64,000 bases of DNA from Penelope pileata (lineage: Eukaryota > Chordata > Aves > Galliformes > Cracidae): the NCBI GenBank assembly GCA_013396635.1, contig WBMW01003830.1:2082980-2146979 (forward strand). The letters are read 5' to 3'. Positions 23,601 to 37,452 of the stretch are shown here, piece by piece (within the stretch, counting starts at the first letter, position 1; every line of letters starts with the position of its first letter). The position numbers were made by a program, and so were the translations under genes. A model generated the notes under the pieces. It had not been told where the DNA came from. It did no database searches and saw only the letters and a list, made by a program, of their open reading frames with translations.

Positions 23601-26600
23601 ATTTTTTTTTTTTTCCCCCTGCTTTCAAACCAAACAAAAGGGCCTCGCTATAGATAAGGGTAGACAAGGAAAGTTAACCCTTGGGTTGCTAGTAGCTTTT
23701 GGCTTTATTTCTAGCCTTCCTGTCTGGGAGTGTGACCAGATGCCACTGGCTCCTTTTCTTCTGAATGAAGAGAGACTTTAATGTCTTCCAGCAGGCTCAT
23801 CAAATGGAGTGAAGCACTGCCAAGTTCCGTCTGAGCTACAGACCCCGGTGATTAAAACCAGGCCTGTGCCTTGAGGAACCAGCAGATGAGGCTGTGTGCT
23901 GAACGTTAGCTTTTCCTTGCAAAGCAGGGCAGTCCCTGTCCAGACTAGAAGTGCTGTCTTACCTGCTGGTCTGGGGGACATTTAACTACCTTGGTTTTAC
24001 AAGCCCTTCTGAGACCTAGCTGAAGTGAGATGATTTATAGAGCTAGCAGGACACTACCTCTTCAGTCTGCCCTATTTAGCCCTGGGAGACTGAAGCTGGT
24101 GAAGCTGCCATGCATCGTGCTAGCATGGCTGTGAGAGCCCTAATGGTCATTTTCCCAAAGGGAGGCTATGCCAAGGTACCCCAGCTTTCTCTCTCTAAGC
24201 CCTAAGTCTTCCTGCTGAGAGATATGGTCTGGGAGCAGTCTTTTTCTACACAGAGACGGGGGGGTCCTTGTCTGTGGCTTTATAAAAATATGTAGGGTTA
24301 GGACAGAGAGAAAGGGAAAGCACAGGGCTTCAGCGTAATAGGGGCTGCAAAAGGAAAGTTGGAGTCACCAAGTCTTGGCTTGGGAGAAGTACTACATCTG
24401 GGCAATGCCTGGGGACCTTTTCTAGTGCTTTCTTGGAAAATTATGGTTCAGGATTGAGGGAAAGAGAAAGCATAGGTCTGCAATTGGAGTTGGACTGGAA
24501 TGGGTCTGCCAAACCAAGGTGGGAAGCAGCCAAGAGAGCTAGGCTGGGAGAAGTCTTTCATCCTGGCAATGGCTTGAGGGTCTTTTCATCACCTCAGCAA
24601 AAACTGACCTAACTGTGAGGGCATGCTGCTGACCGAGGGCCAGGCAAGCCTGGGGGAAAGCAGGCAAAGCTTCGCACTGCAAGCGGAGATCACGCGTGCA
24701 GCTGTTCTGTGCATATGCTTGATTAGGTATGTCTGACATGGCCTCTGCCCTTGCTCTGGGTCAAACTAGAACACCAGAACGTTGGCTTCTAGAAAAACAT
24801 TGACTGCACTGTATGTGGGGGAGTGCAGAGCATTTGCCTCTTTCCTGGTCTTTTTCTGGACAGACTCTTTGGGAAGCAGGGCTGTCATTCAGCAAAGAAG
24901 AGAGATCTGAGAAAACACAAGGCTGCTATCCTCTAAGTGCACTGCCATCTACACAGCTTGACCTCCCTACACCTGTGTGTCTTGCATCTAGAAGAGTGAA
25001 TTCCAAGTATCATTTTGAGGAAATAGATGGGTTTTGTGAGAGGAAGCCTGGCTCAGAGGTTGATAATAGGATATGTAGGAATTTTGTTTTGTTTTGTTTT
25101 ATCTCTAAGGTGCCTAGCTTAGGGTCTGGCCTAAAGCTGAAGGATCTTGGTTGCATCGGCCTTTGGCACAGGGTCAAACTTGCAATTCAGAGGAAGGAGG
25201 AGAAATGGTCACCAGCAGAGCAGTGAGAAGGAGATTAAACAGGATGTGTGCTCATGCTCAGCTTTTCACAGCTGAGGGTCCTGCACTGTACCTTGCAGGT
25301 GCTGTTACCTGGATTATTCTGTGTGCAAACGATATGCAGTGTTTAGAGTTACTGGCAGGTTCCCCTGAGGGTAGCCTCAGCAGAGAGGCCAAGATGAGCA
25401 GGCCATGGAGACTTCACTGTCTCAGCTATGATCTGGATTCAAATGTTATCAGAGAAACTGGGCTGAGAAGGTTGTTCTTTCATGGGCGCTCAACTGCGCA
25501 CCAAATACCAAGCAGTTCTGCTGTGCTGCGTTGCTTTGCTCCATCATGGCAACAGGGATTACTTGATGAGATTACAAGGCAACCTGTGCAAAACCAGGAA
25601 GAGATTCCTTGTCCCAGAAGATAGTTTCAGGAACACGCATCTCAGTGAAAACTCAGGGACAGATTAAAAACTAGGACTAGTAAAACCTTTACTTTGAAAT
25701 AAAACCAATATTTACAGTGATAAAGATAAGTCACTCCCATGCTTCAGGGCATGCTCTGCTGCCAGGATAAGGAGGGAATTTCCTTCAGGACTCTTCGTGG
25801 CCCTCCAGCTCTGATATTGCAATGCAGTTGTGTAGGCTGGAGAGTAAGAAAGGTTTCAGTCTTCTGACGTATAACAAACTGGCAGGGAATGGACATTGGG
25901 CTTCAGAATCCTTCTTGCATGTTTCATTCAGGGAGCCGAAACTGATGTCAGTGCAAGATCTTGTTTCATGGAGGGTTTAGCAGGATTGGACTGAATACAG
26001 AATGAAGGTGTAGTTTAATGAGATCTCCCAAGGAGGATTATGTATGGTGGCAAGGAAACTTCTGCCATGAGTTATCAGCCTGCCATGAGTACAGCACTAA
26101 AATAGAAATGGGAAATGTGGTGATTAGCAGGAAGGAAAGGAGAACCATAAAAATGACCAAAACCCTATTTTGGAGCATGGTTGTCCTTTTAGATGGAGTT
26201 GTCTACTAGTGGCAGAAATTGAACCTCTGGATCTTACTGCCTGAGTCTCTTCTGCATTGCCAAAAAGATGTGATGCCAAGAGTGGCATTCAGCAGCTGGT
26301 GTTGACCAGGAACTTCAGTTTCATCAAAGAGTGAGCCATTGCTTCATACTTGCCAGTGCATGTCTGCAGCAGATCTGACTTAATAACTACCTACAGCCAG
26401 CCTGCTTTTAGAGTATCTGATGCTTCTTATAATTCCAAGGTGCAAGAAGTAAGACATGTTTTAGTAGGAAAAGGAATGATTTTTTGCATGCATTTTATTT
26501 TGTTTAAATTTTCATTTGTTAATTTTAATCAAAGGAAAATAAATAGAAATCCAAAGCTTACAGCAGGGGGAGAAGGAGAGCCATTTCACAAAAGCCTGTT

Positions 26601-29092
26601 TTGTGTGGACAACTATATTCTGTCATGCTGGCAATCCCCTGGCAGGGGGAGTGCTACCTGTTAGTCAGCTGCAAACTATTAGAGGGCAGCAGCGTGAGTG
26701 GTGGGTGCATGTGAAAAAGAATCATGTCCCATGAAGTTGGTCTAGCCTTTGTTTTGGCGTTCTTATGACTGAGGATGCAATGAAAGTATAATTACTTAAT
26801 CCAGATTCAGCACAGCTGCAGATAACCATAAGCATGATCTTAACTCCACTTTCCTTGTGTACAGTAAAGTATAAACCATCTTAGGGCAAAGGATAGTTTA
26901 AAGCACTCTTAAGCAGAAAAAATACTTGGCAAGTAATTCTTCTTGGTTTTTAAAATCATTTTATTCTTCAGAGTCTGTTATACATCAGACCTGTGTGCAG
27001 TTGATCCAGTCCATATGAAATAATTTCCCTCATTACTCACCCTGAGCAACAGCTCATGAGGAGTTTAAGCTAATACCTGAATGTCTTTCTTGCTCTGTTG
27101 GCAGGGATCTTTGGACAGCGATTGGAGGATACTGTGCAGTACGAGAGGAAGTATGGCCAGCGCTTGGCCCCACTGCTCGTGGAACAGTGTGTGGATTTTA
27201 TTCGGGAGCGAGGTCTTACAGAGGAGGGGCTTTTTCGGATGCCTGGCCAAGCCAACCTTGTCAAAGATCTGCAGGATTCTTTTGACTGTGGAGAGAAGCC
27301 CCTCTTTGACAGGTGAGTCGACATCAGCAAATTCAGGCTGTTTTACCTGTGGCATGTAAAGTCTGGTAGGAATAGCCTGATGGTGGCTATCCTTGTTACA
27401 TGTTCTTTCCAAACCTTTGTTCTTTTCATTCAGAGTGCTGCTGGGGCTTTCTCCTGCATAGTGTTGAGGCCTTTATTCAGTTCAGTGATAGAGCAGGGGG
27501 AGAAACTGAGCTGGTCAGAAAATGGGGCAACTCCAGTGTTTCGGCATAAGCACATCTTGAAAGGCATTGCTGGATTTGGGTACAGCCTACTCAGCAGTTG
27601 GTGGGATCCCACCATAAAAGTACATAGGGACAGTGGCATCTCGCTGCTTGCAGATGTTGCATTTTTCTCTTGCCCCACACTGGATCTGTCCAGGGGTATC
27701 TCAACTCTCCCCCTTCCTTTGTCACCAGGTTTCAGAACAGTCACTGACATTTTACACATCTTTCCTGGCTGTTTTATGTGTAATGTGTGGAGATGATCAG
27801 CATGTCATAGCCAATTTTCTGACCACAGGAGAATTCTTGGCAAAAATGAATTTTTTTGGTCAAGAATTTCAGCAACGTTTATTGCAGAGCTGAATATACC
27901 TTAGGGACATCTGTGTTCTGTTGTGATTTTTCAGAAAAACTTCAGTCAAATGTTACTGAAAGAAAAATGACAATTTTGTATTTTAATTCCCCCTGTAAAT
28001 ATCCCCCTGTACCTTGTGTGGTACAAAGAAATGCTAGCTGCCTTTTGGTCTCACTGTCCATGCCAGTGTCAGGGAGCAGTGAGAGCTAGTTGCTTCATGA
28101 GGGAAGGTGAGCCAGGAGCCAAGAGCATAACAAGTCTGGCATAGGCAGTAGACTCAGCTCCCAGAGCACAGTCCCATTGTATCTGAGCCAGGGGAGGAAG
28201 ACAGGTGCACTGACAGCACCCAGACTCAGGCACAGTCTGGTGATCAGCAGGCAACTGCACAGTGATGAGGCATGACCAAGGTCAGGCTGGGAATTCCATC
28301 CCTGAGTCAGTGTCCAGGTCCAGATCAACAGGGTCTGTGGTCGGTCGTAGCCGTGGCTGAGACGCAGTGGGAGTTGTAGCTCAGACACAGGATAAACGGT
28401 AGAGGTTCAGCTTAACATCAGCTCCCACGGGAAGAGTGTCAGCTCTGTCTAAGGTCAGCAAGGGAATAGGGACAGCTCTCAGCTGCACTATCTCTGCCTT
28501 GGCCCTGAGCCCAGTCAGATCATTAGGAGGGTGGATGCTCTCAGGGCCCTTGCAGCCAAATCCTGCCAAATCCTGTCTCAGACCTTGACCCTGAGTGAGT
28601 TCTGGAACTCTGGGGGTGCTTGGATCCAAGGCCATTGCATAGCTCTGGCCTCATCTCTATTACAGGCCCAGGAGTGAGATCAGATCAGAGATCTTCACTT
28701 GGGGACCAGGGTCCATTTCTTGCTGAAACTTCCAAGAACAGATTTCCCAGGTGGCATTGGCAGCTTCTGGTATATTGCCAGCATATTAACCGGGGGGATC
28801 GCTTTCCCCTGGACCTGCAGCCAATCTGAACCAGCCTACGGCTGCAGGAAGAACTAGTGCTCTCATCCTGGGAAGAATATCCTTTGAGTTTATTGGTAAC
28901 ATTCTTCTAATTCTTCCTTCCCCTCTGCTTCCCAGGCCACCCATCCTTTTTCCTTTGATTCTTAACCACAGTCAGTATTTGTTCCCTAAATGGAAGTGTC
29001 AAATATTTAGAGATAATTTCTTGAAAAAATAGTTGAAATCATCAAATTGTCTCACATTGTGTTTTCTTAAACAAAATCTTTTTTTTTTTTAA

Positions 29093-29131
<39 letters not shown>

Positions 29132-32100
29132 TAAATGTCCAGATGTTCTGGTTCAGAGTTAGAATTGTCTAAATTCATGTGGAAGAGAACAGAGTTGTTT
29201 TGAAAAACACTTATTCTGGAACAGGACTATCTACAGATGGAATAAATTAGAAGCAGCAGTCTCACCTTCATGTCTTAGCTTAGTCTAGTCTATTCTAACT
29301 TCATTGTCAAAAGACAATGCACTGGTGAAACAGATTGGTGATCAGTCTCCCCTTTAACAGAGACAGTGAAGATCTCCATGAAGGGCTGCCTGCCAGTTGG
29401 GTAGTTGATCTGATATGTGACAACTCAATTCTTAGCACAGAATTAGAGGAGGCACCTGAGCATTGTGACAGTTGAGAGTCCCCCACCCATTGCCCTTCTG
29501 CTCTAGCTTCCCCCCGAAGCTACCATGACCACTGCAACTTGCAGGCCCAGTTCTCTGATCCTTTGTACACAGATAGAGACGAGGGAGAGCCAGTTCCACC
29601 CTGCCCAAGTGAAAAGCTACTCCACCTAGCAAGCATAATTCTCTGTCTATATACATCTTAGAATAACTAGGCAGCAACAAATATTTTCTGCAAGTGTAAA
29701 ATCCATATTCTTGTTCCTGAAACTTGTTCAGTGAAGGAATACATTTTTTTTTTCCTTTCTAGTTGCAGACACTGCAGTTTCAGTCTGCAACGAATTGAAC
29801 ATTGCTTGATCTTCCAAATGCTAGAGCCTGTCTGCCCCATGGTAGATCTCTGTGATGACTGATAATTAAAATATGTACTTTTAAAAGGCTTGTGTTTCCA
29901 GTTTGAGTTTTAAATGCATACGTAGGTTTGTTAATGACAGGCCAGGTGACGCTGTTTAGAAGTACCTACAGCAGCCTGCTCCTACTGCACATCCATGTCA
30001 CTGCCATTTTGGCTGGATTTCACGTGGCCTTGTTGGTAGAACGATGAACTCCAACCAGTGGACCTGAAGCTGTAGTCTGGGCTCTGCTGCTGAGCGATAA
30101 TCGTATCCACCATCCATGCCTGAAACTTCATACCGAAAGAATGAGGTTATTGATGTCACTTGTAAAGCATTTGTAATCAACTGAAGAAAACCACTATATA
30201 AAACTCTGATAATCTCAAATATGATAGAGTTATTGAATAGAAATAGCATTAGCAACATTAGTAGCAAGTGGCCAAATATTGGTGCATATTAAACTACTCG
30301 CAATTTTTCAATTTTTCCAAAAAAAATCCCCAAATTTTAAACTTCTGTTTTAGCTTTGTTTCTAATACCAGTCAGTATGCATGCCTGTCTATTTTCCTTT
30401 CCCAGCCGCTTGAAAATCATTGGCAAGTGTCAATAAAACGACAGGGATGGAGGTTTCTCAAGAGAATTGAATCCAAAGGGTCTTATCAGAACAGAATAAA
30501 AATAGAAGTGTGACTCCCTGTGTATTTTGTCTGTGGAGGGGCTGCTCTGAAAGATTAAGTTCTTCTTAGACTCAAGAATCTGTATGTGAAAAACTTCAAT
30601 TAGAGGTTGAGATAATTTAGAAACTGAAGTGAGACAATGATAAGATGAAAATTCACAGAAAATGGGGCTGTGATATTTCTGGAGGGTTAGGAACTGAAGT
30701 CACTTTGCAGATGAGATGTGTTAAACTTGTATTGCCGTGAATGCATTGTATCATGTGGGATGGATAGTATTTGCCAACTACGTGATGAGAAAAGTTGCTG
30801 TTTGTTTATCACAATATCTAGGTAACCCTGAAAATGTTATAGGTTCTACCTGTCATTCTTGGGTAGCAGTGATGCTCATCATGCTTTGTGCAAAAAAGAC
30901 AAAATAAATTTATTGTTACATTTTGGGCTTGATCCAAGAATGTTTGAGGGTCAGTACATCAGGGAATTTTGGTCTCCTCAATGTACTGTTCCACACGGAA
31001 TGCAGGTAACCTCCCTCCCTTCTTGCTGGGCAGAGCTGAATGGTCTCATGCGTTTTGAACTTCTTAAGGAGCCCAGAGTCCTGCTGAGCCCTTGCACTGG
31101 TGTTTTGCAGCTGCAAAAGGCAAAATATTCAGCAGAGCTTATTACATTTCAAAAACCTGTTTAAAAACATACAAAGGAGAAGAGGTTTGACTTTTAAATA
31201 GAGGTGAGAATTTGAGGCTCTGTTGTTTACTGATGCGTTTTTCTCAGAATTCTCTAAATACTGTCAGAGCAGTGGTGGGTAGTGGGGAGCTGGTGACATC
31301 ACCTGTTTAGATATTCAATGTTTGAAACCTTTAAGGAGATCATCTGCAAAGATTATCAAAGCTGTACAGCAGGAAACTTGAAATGAGAAATTGTCACAAA
31401 CCAAAACCAAAAGCTGGATAGGAAATGAAAAGGGAAGAACAGGTGCATCTTCACCATGGCATCTGATACCTCAACCCCTAATTTAATGGAAAGGATAGAG
31501 AAGGGGAAGAAGAAGCTCCTGGAATGGGATAGTATCAGGCAGGAGGGCTCAGTGAGAGGATCAAGGCTATGTTTGATTGCATGCGGATGCAGAGCTCTGC
31601 TGTCAGCACTGCGTGATCACTAAGTACTTGTCCGGACTGTGTTGCTCACCTTCCTGATCCACGCTGACTGAGGAACCACAGCACCACGCTGCCTTAAGCA
31701 GCAGGATCCCTTCACTGCCCCATTGCTTGGGATGCGTTCTTCTCTTGACAGAGCAGGAGATTTTCCTGGTTCCAGGTAGACCCTCCTGCCTCAGACATGT
31801 GGCGGAACGGCTCCTCCTCCAGGTGCCTCCTTTGTCCCTGTCTCTAAGGGGGACTTTGATCCACCCTGCCTCAAGGCATCAGGCTTTGGGGTAGCGTGGG
31901 TTTCTAAATTTCCTTCCTTCTTCTCTATTGCAGCAACACGGATGTTCACACTGTGGCGTCCCTCCTGAAGCTTTACCTCCGAGAGCTGCCAGAGCCTGTC
32001 ATCCCCTTTGCCAAATACGAAGACTTTCTTTCTTGTGGACAGCTGCTCTCAAAAGATGAGGGAGAGGTCAGTGGTCCTTTCATCTGCCTCCTTTTACCTT

Positions 32101-35100
32101 GAGGGTTGTTCCCAAGACCCAGTGCAGGACAGTTTCCTTCTCATCACTCTTCAGTCCTAATTTAAAATCAATGAAGTTCCTGGGAACCTCCCCCTGAATT
32201 TTCTTGAAGCTATGATGTGGGCATATGTCACAGGCTCCTGCTTGAAGCAGGAGCTATTTTGAAGTCAGTCTTGTAGCCTGGTGCTTCTTTCCAATGATGG
32301 TGTTCTGTAGCATAATCAGTAAGAGATGCAAGGTAGGAAATCTGGGTTCCTTTCCCAGCCTTGCTTTTGACTCCTTAGCAAGTTTTATGAAGTCGCTCCC
32401 TTTTTCTGTTTTTAGTGTCATATATCAGAGCAGCGTGTTCTGCCTCCCAAAGTTCTTGGTGAATGAGATGTTAGTCAGCGTGATACTCTTTCAATTTCTT
32501 AGAGGACAGGCACTACAAAAGGGCAGATTTTGATACTATCCCAAAATGGGGGAAATAATGCTATGAATACTTTGCCAGAACCTTCCTGTGATGTTCCTCC
32601 ACTTGGTTTCCAGGCAAAGGAAGGGGCTGACAAAAACCTCCAGGTCTGTGGCAATCGTGGAAATTTTGATTCAGCTTTTGGGAGCAGCAGGATAATTTAC
32701 AATATGATTGATTGATCTGTTCCATCCATAGTGCTCTCTGTGTGGTGATGTCTGAGTTCTTTGCTGACTGCAAGGGCACGTTGGATCTGGTCTAATGTGG
32801 GCGGAACTGTGCCGCCTTCTAAAGTGAGGTTTAAAGTTGTAAGCCTTATTACTTATGTCAGCTAAAGAAGCAAAGGCCTGAGGGCTTGTAACAGCCCACA
32901 GTTCTGTCCTTTTTCTGTGTGTGGCCTCAAGGGCGTACTCACGTCTCTGTCTCCGGTGGGGACTGTAACAGCTGTTCTTTACTGAGAGCCTGGGGTTCAC
33001 CTTCAGTTGAAGTGACTCTGGAGAGATCCAGTCCTTGATGATGCCAATAAGAAGACGCTTGCATGCATCAAATGCAGTATATATGATAATGTTTTTTTCA
33101 TGGGCAAAAGGCAATTGTGCTACTATCTGTACCCGCACAAGTTGTTCTCTAGCTAACTCTGAGAAAGCAAGTATTGGTGCGTGACACAGTGTAGCCCCAC
33201 ACAGGGATATGCACTCGTGTTCTGGACAGCCGTATCAGTGTGTCACTCACTATTGTTGGGTACAGGTATGTGTCTACCAGCTCCAAAACTTGCTCGTATT
33301 CCACAATATTAACAGTCAGCTCAGTCATCACTGCAGAGCACTATGTTACAGGCAGCAGAAAGGCTGATCTCATGAGAAACAGCAGCATTTCTGAGGCAGT
33401 GGAGCTGGTTTCGTTTTGGTCATACAGTGTGCAGACTGAGAAGTTTTGGATCCATTAAGCACTATTGCACAAGAGTAGACACCGTGCCAAGTTGGGCAAA
33501 CATAATTGTATATCATTGCTCAGCTTATTAACTACGTAGTTTGCCTGATTTTGCCTGCACAGGTTGCAGCAGTTTGGGAAGCAGCGTCTGTGTTAGTTTT
33601 GTGGGAGCAAGGCCAGGCTGAAACGATTGTAATGAGTGCATTATTCTCTTTGGATTAGAAAGGAGATGAGGAGGACCAGATAGCTGAAATGAAAGCTTAC
33701 AAAATACAGTACTGCTGATGGTGCAAAGTTGTCTTGTTAAAATTGCTGTAGTAAACAACCATTTTTTTTTTTGGTCAGGAAAATCTGGAACCTCAACAAG
33801 AGCTGTTTACTTATTTTGGAAAGTGGAGTGCATGCACCGAGGGTGGAGAGGCTGTACGTGCAGGGTAGCACATGGAGCAGAATGTAGCGCAGAGTCAGAC
33901 CCAGCCTGTAGGGCTTGACTTGCCTCCCACATGGAAAGTCCCCCTGTTGAAAAATGATGTGCTTTCATTGAAATTCAGAGAATTTCAAAGTCAAATGTTT
34001 CATTTTGGGGGAAAAAAAAAAAAAAAAGATATACTTTGAAATAAAATGCAAGCCATTGTTTGAAGTAATATTTTGTTTTCATTTTTCATATGGAAGTTTT
34101 GAATGAGACATTTAGATTCACATATAATTTTCTTTAGTTGTAGCCCTCCCCCCCCAAATAAAAACACAATTACTTAGAGCAAAATAGCAATTCAGACAAA
34201 ACAGCTGGCACTTCATGCTGCTACACTGTGAACACAGATAGGAATTATTACGAACTTTGCTTGGCCTAATCTCCATCTGCATCAAAAAATACCCCAGTAT
34301 TGTGCCAAGCTTCCATTTTTCATTCATTGCTGTTCATCTTCATTCTGCACCCAACTCTGGTGCTGGAATGCAAACAAGAACTTTAACATTCCTCGAGTTG
34401 TGCTGAGGCCTCCAGGTATCTCAGCAGGACTGCAGCATTAAAAAAAGATTTGACTCTGATCCCAGTTAGTTGTGAGGAGGGATTTAAGAATGAATGAAGG
34501 ATCTTCACATTTCTAAAAACTCATTTGGGTCTGACCTGAATTATGTGGCAGGATTTCAGCTTTCCCTGCTGCCTGTACTCCAGAGTTGCACTCAGCAGTT
34601 CAGTGGACTCAGCCTTTAGCTTTGAGATTTTAGAAAGAACCAAATTTAGGTGAATATCTGAGGTGCTGTTAGTTTTCCAGCCCAACTAGGAACTCCCTGT
34701 TAGAGCTGATCTTATACACGTTGCAAAATCCTTGGCTTTAGGAGCCTTCCTTGGAAAGCATACGTCTGTGGTAAATTAGGCATGCAGCATTTTCAAGGAG
34801 GTAAGAGTTGTTCTTGCAGAGTACCATACTGATGAACAGCAGAGCAGGGCCTCTACTGCTTGCTTGGCATAACCATGACCTGTGCTGTGCTAGGAAGTAA
34901 TATTGCAGCAGTTTCCAGCTTGCATTTTCCTTTACACTTTCACCACTGTGTCACTAGGCTCAGCTTTCTGGCATCTGCTAGTCAGGTTGGTGGGCACAAG
35001 TCTGTACCCACAGACCCATCCTCAGATGGCTGCAGCAGGAGAGAAAGCGTTTTTCTTTTGTTTTGTTTTTAAGCCTGGCAAGTGTTTGTACCATGATGAA

Positions 35101-37420
35101 TCTAAAGATTCTCTCTCTGTAATCCTATGTTTGTGATTCCTTGTAACAGAGCATGGATGATAAATTTTTACCTTTTCTTCCTTTAGATAGGGCTTGTACC
35201 TTTAGATCATGTTTCCAGCTGCCTGCATATTCTGTTCCAAAGCCCTCCCTGGCATCCAGTGAAGCTGTGATATTTTAATTCAGAGCACTTGAAATACGGT
35301 GCCAAATGTCATTCTGATTTCTGTGTTTGAAATAAATTGGGTTACAGAGCAAAACTTGAGAGAGGTTTGTTAGCTCAACTGTATCTAGTTTCAAACTCCT
35401 CACTTGAAAGCTGGATGACCTGAAAAACCGACCTTAACCTTCACATCAATAGCAGCTCTCCTTGATTCAACTGTTTTCAGTTCAGGGAAGAGGATTGAGA
35501 TTTTCAAAGGAGACCACTCTTTTAACAGTGTCTCCATTGTTGTCACTGTTAAACTGCCATGATTTTTAAGGAATTAAAAAGGACTTACTACTTTTAAGAA
35601 TTCTTTTTTGTTTCATTTTTTTTTATTAATTGAAGGACTCTTTTTGTGCATACTGGGAAATTCAGAAGAAAAAAATGTCTACTTTCAGGACATTAAGGAT
35701 GCAGACAGGAATACAGACTGCTTTCTGGATCTTTCTGACATATCTGGAGCAGAGGTGGTAAAGATCTTGCAAGAGGCTGCCAGCAGAATCCCCTCCCTGA
35801 CATTCCTTAAAAAATGGAAAGTTTGAAGTGAATGTCCCAGTGCACTTCTCTGGCTTGGAACAAGCTGCTTCTGAAATTTCTCCAGCGATCCTCCCTCATT
35901 CATTAACAGCTCTCACTCTTCACAAATGAGTTTGAATATCTATCTCCACGCAGGTTTAGCTCTCTCAGAAAATGAGCAAACCTCCAGGGTAACCGCAGCA
36001 CAGAAAGGAACAAGTCAATGATGGTGGGACTGTGGCAGGACAATAGCCTTCTGAGTCAGAGGTTTTCGTTAGATGATTTCAGTAGCTTCAGGGTTTTAAG
36101 TCATTGCTCAAGCAGATCTCTCATCTTACATCTTAATGTAAAGACAAAGTTTATGAGGAAGTATGTCACAGCTCAGAATGACTGCAAGTGGAAGTAATTA
36201 AAAAGGAGGTAGCTGAACTGGAATGTTGTTAGCTTTTTGATGAATTCTGCTCTGCTCAGTTGGGCATTACTGCACCGTGTTTACAGTACGCTCAGTGCCT
36301 CAAGTAGGCAGGGTGCTGAAGAGGCGTATCTGCTGCTGCATTTCTGCTCTGAGGAGGTTTTGAAGACCAGCAGGCTTCCATGGCTAAAGATTTTTATGTT
36401 AACCATTAAAATTGCCAAGAGGATTTCCGCTGATTTGGAAAACTGAATCAAGTTCTGGATGCTCAGTTTCAGTTTTCCGGTCTGTGATCGAACTTCAAGA
36501 ATTCTGCAGCCTTTTTCTTTTGGACAAAAGCTTTTTTTGGTGTTTGGGGAATACACATGCTGACTCTGTGGTTTGCAGAGTGGGTGGTTTTCTTTCTGTT
36601 CTGAATGGACAGCCCAGCTATTTTTTTTGGCTATTTTCTTTCTCTGTCTATTGGAATTTTAAAGAAAAAAATCCTTTTTTTTTTTTTTTTTTTTCCTTTC
36701 CGTAGTGGGGAAAGGTCCTGGTAATGATGCACCTCTGGGATAATTCCTGCTGCTCGCTGTGCCAAAAACACTATAGAGAGCAGTCTTGATGCTCTGTGTA
36801 GTGTAAATACACCATGAGTAGTGGATCTCACTTACTGGGACCAGTGGTTCTAATCCCATCCAAGTAAAGAGGAATCTTCCTCACACCTCAGCCTCTGCTT
36901 AGAGGAAGGCAGTGAATCCTCACAGTGCCATTTTTGTCATGTCCTAGCACCTGTGCGTACTAGGACAGAGAACTTGGTCTGAGTGATTTCTGGTTCTCTT
37001 CCAGGTAGATCTGTCATTTGCAAGGATACTTGCCTTAGTTTTCCATTTCTGAAATAAGGGACGTATTGGTACCTCTTTCACTCTGGGGAGGTTGTGCAGC
37101 TGTACTGTAGATAGGGAGGCTGGGTGAGCGTGGTCAAATGACCTGTGCAATACATCAGATAATTATGTGGCATACTTGGTGTTTGCAGGCTCTAGCAGTG
37201 CAAGTAACAGCGTTCTGATGCTGCCAGCATTCCTGCACCTGCCTTCTGAACGAGACCAGGGTGAAACAGAGTCAGGTAGCGCAGCTGCATCGCTGCAAGC
37301 AGGAGCTTGCAGCAGCAAAACTGATCAAGGTTCTTTGAGCTCAGGTTTATTTCTGGGCTTGCTAAACTTGGGCATAAGACTTCTGCTCCTACCAGAGAGG
37401 CAAGGAACAACAAAGGATTT

Positions 37421-37452
<32 letters not shown>

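Larger units (their letters stand above)
8652..27104 (+). other. ARHGAP22 18.4-kb intron
   Basis: This is the largest intron in the window. It contains two CR1 fragments (about 14085-15480 sense, 18543-19500 antisense), an A-rich tract at about 15612-15655, an AT/CA-rich tract at 19938-19990, a CpG-richer segment at about 21650-22310 with a candidate alternative first exon, and a degenerate tandem repeat at about 24180-24620. The rest shows no recognisable gene. Splice borders are GTATTG...TTGGCAG. Confidence 0.8.

Noticed and set aside
24813..25624. Overlapping open frames of 137 and 157 codons in the large ARHGAP22 intron
   Set aside because: No domain, no matching splice phase or conserved motif; consistent with chance open frames.
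28050..28850. GC-richer stretch with several open frames on both strands
   Set aside because: Frames have no recognisable homology and it lacks a CpG-dense promoter pattern; an old unrecognised repeat is possible but cannot be supported.
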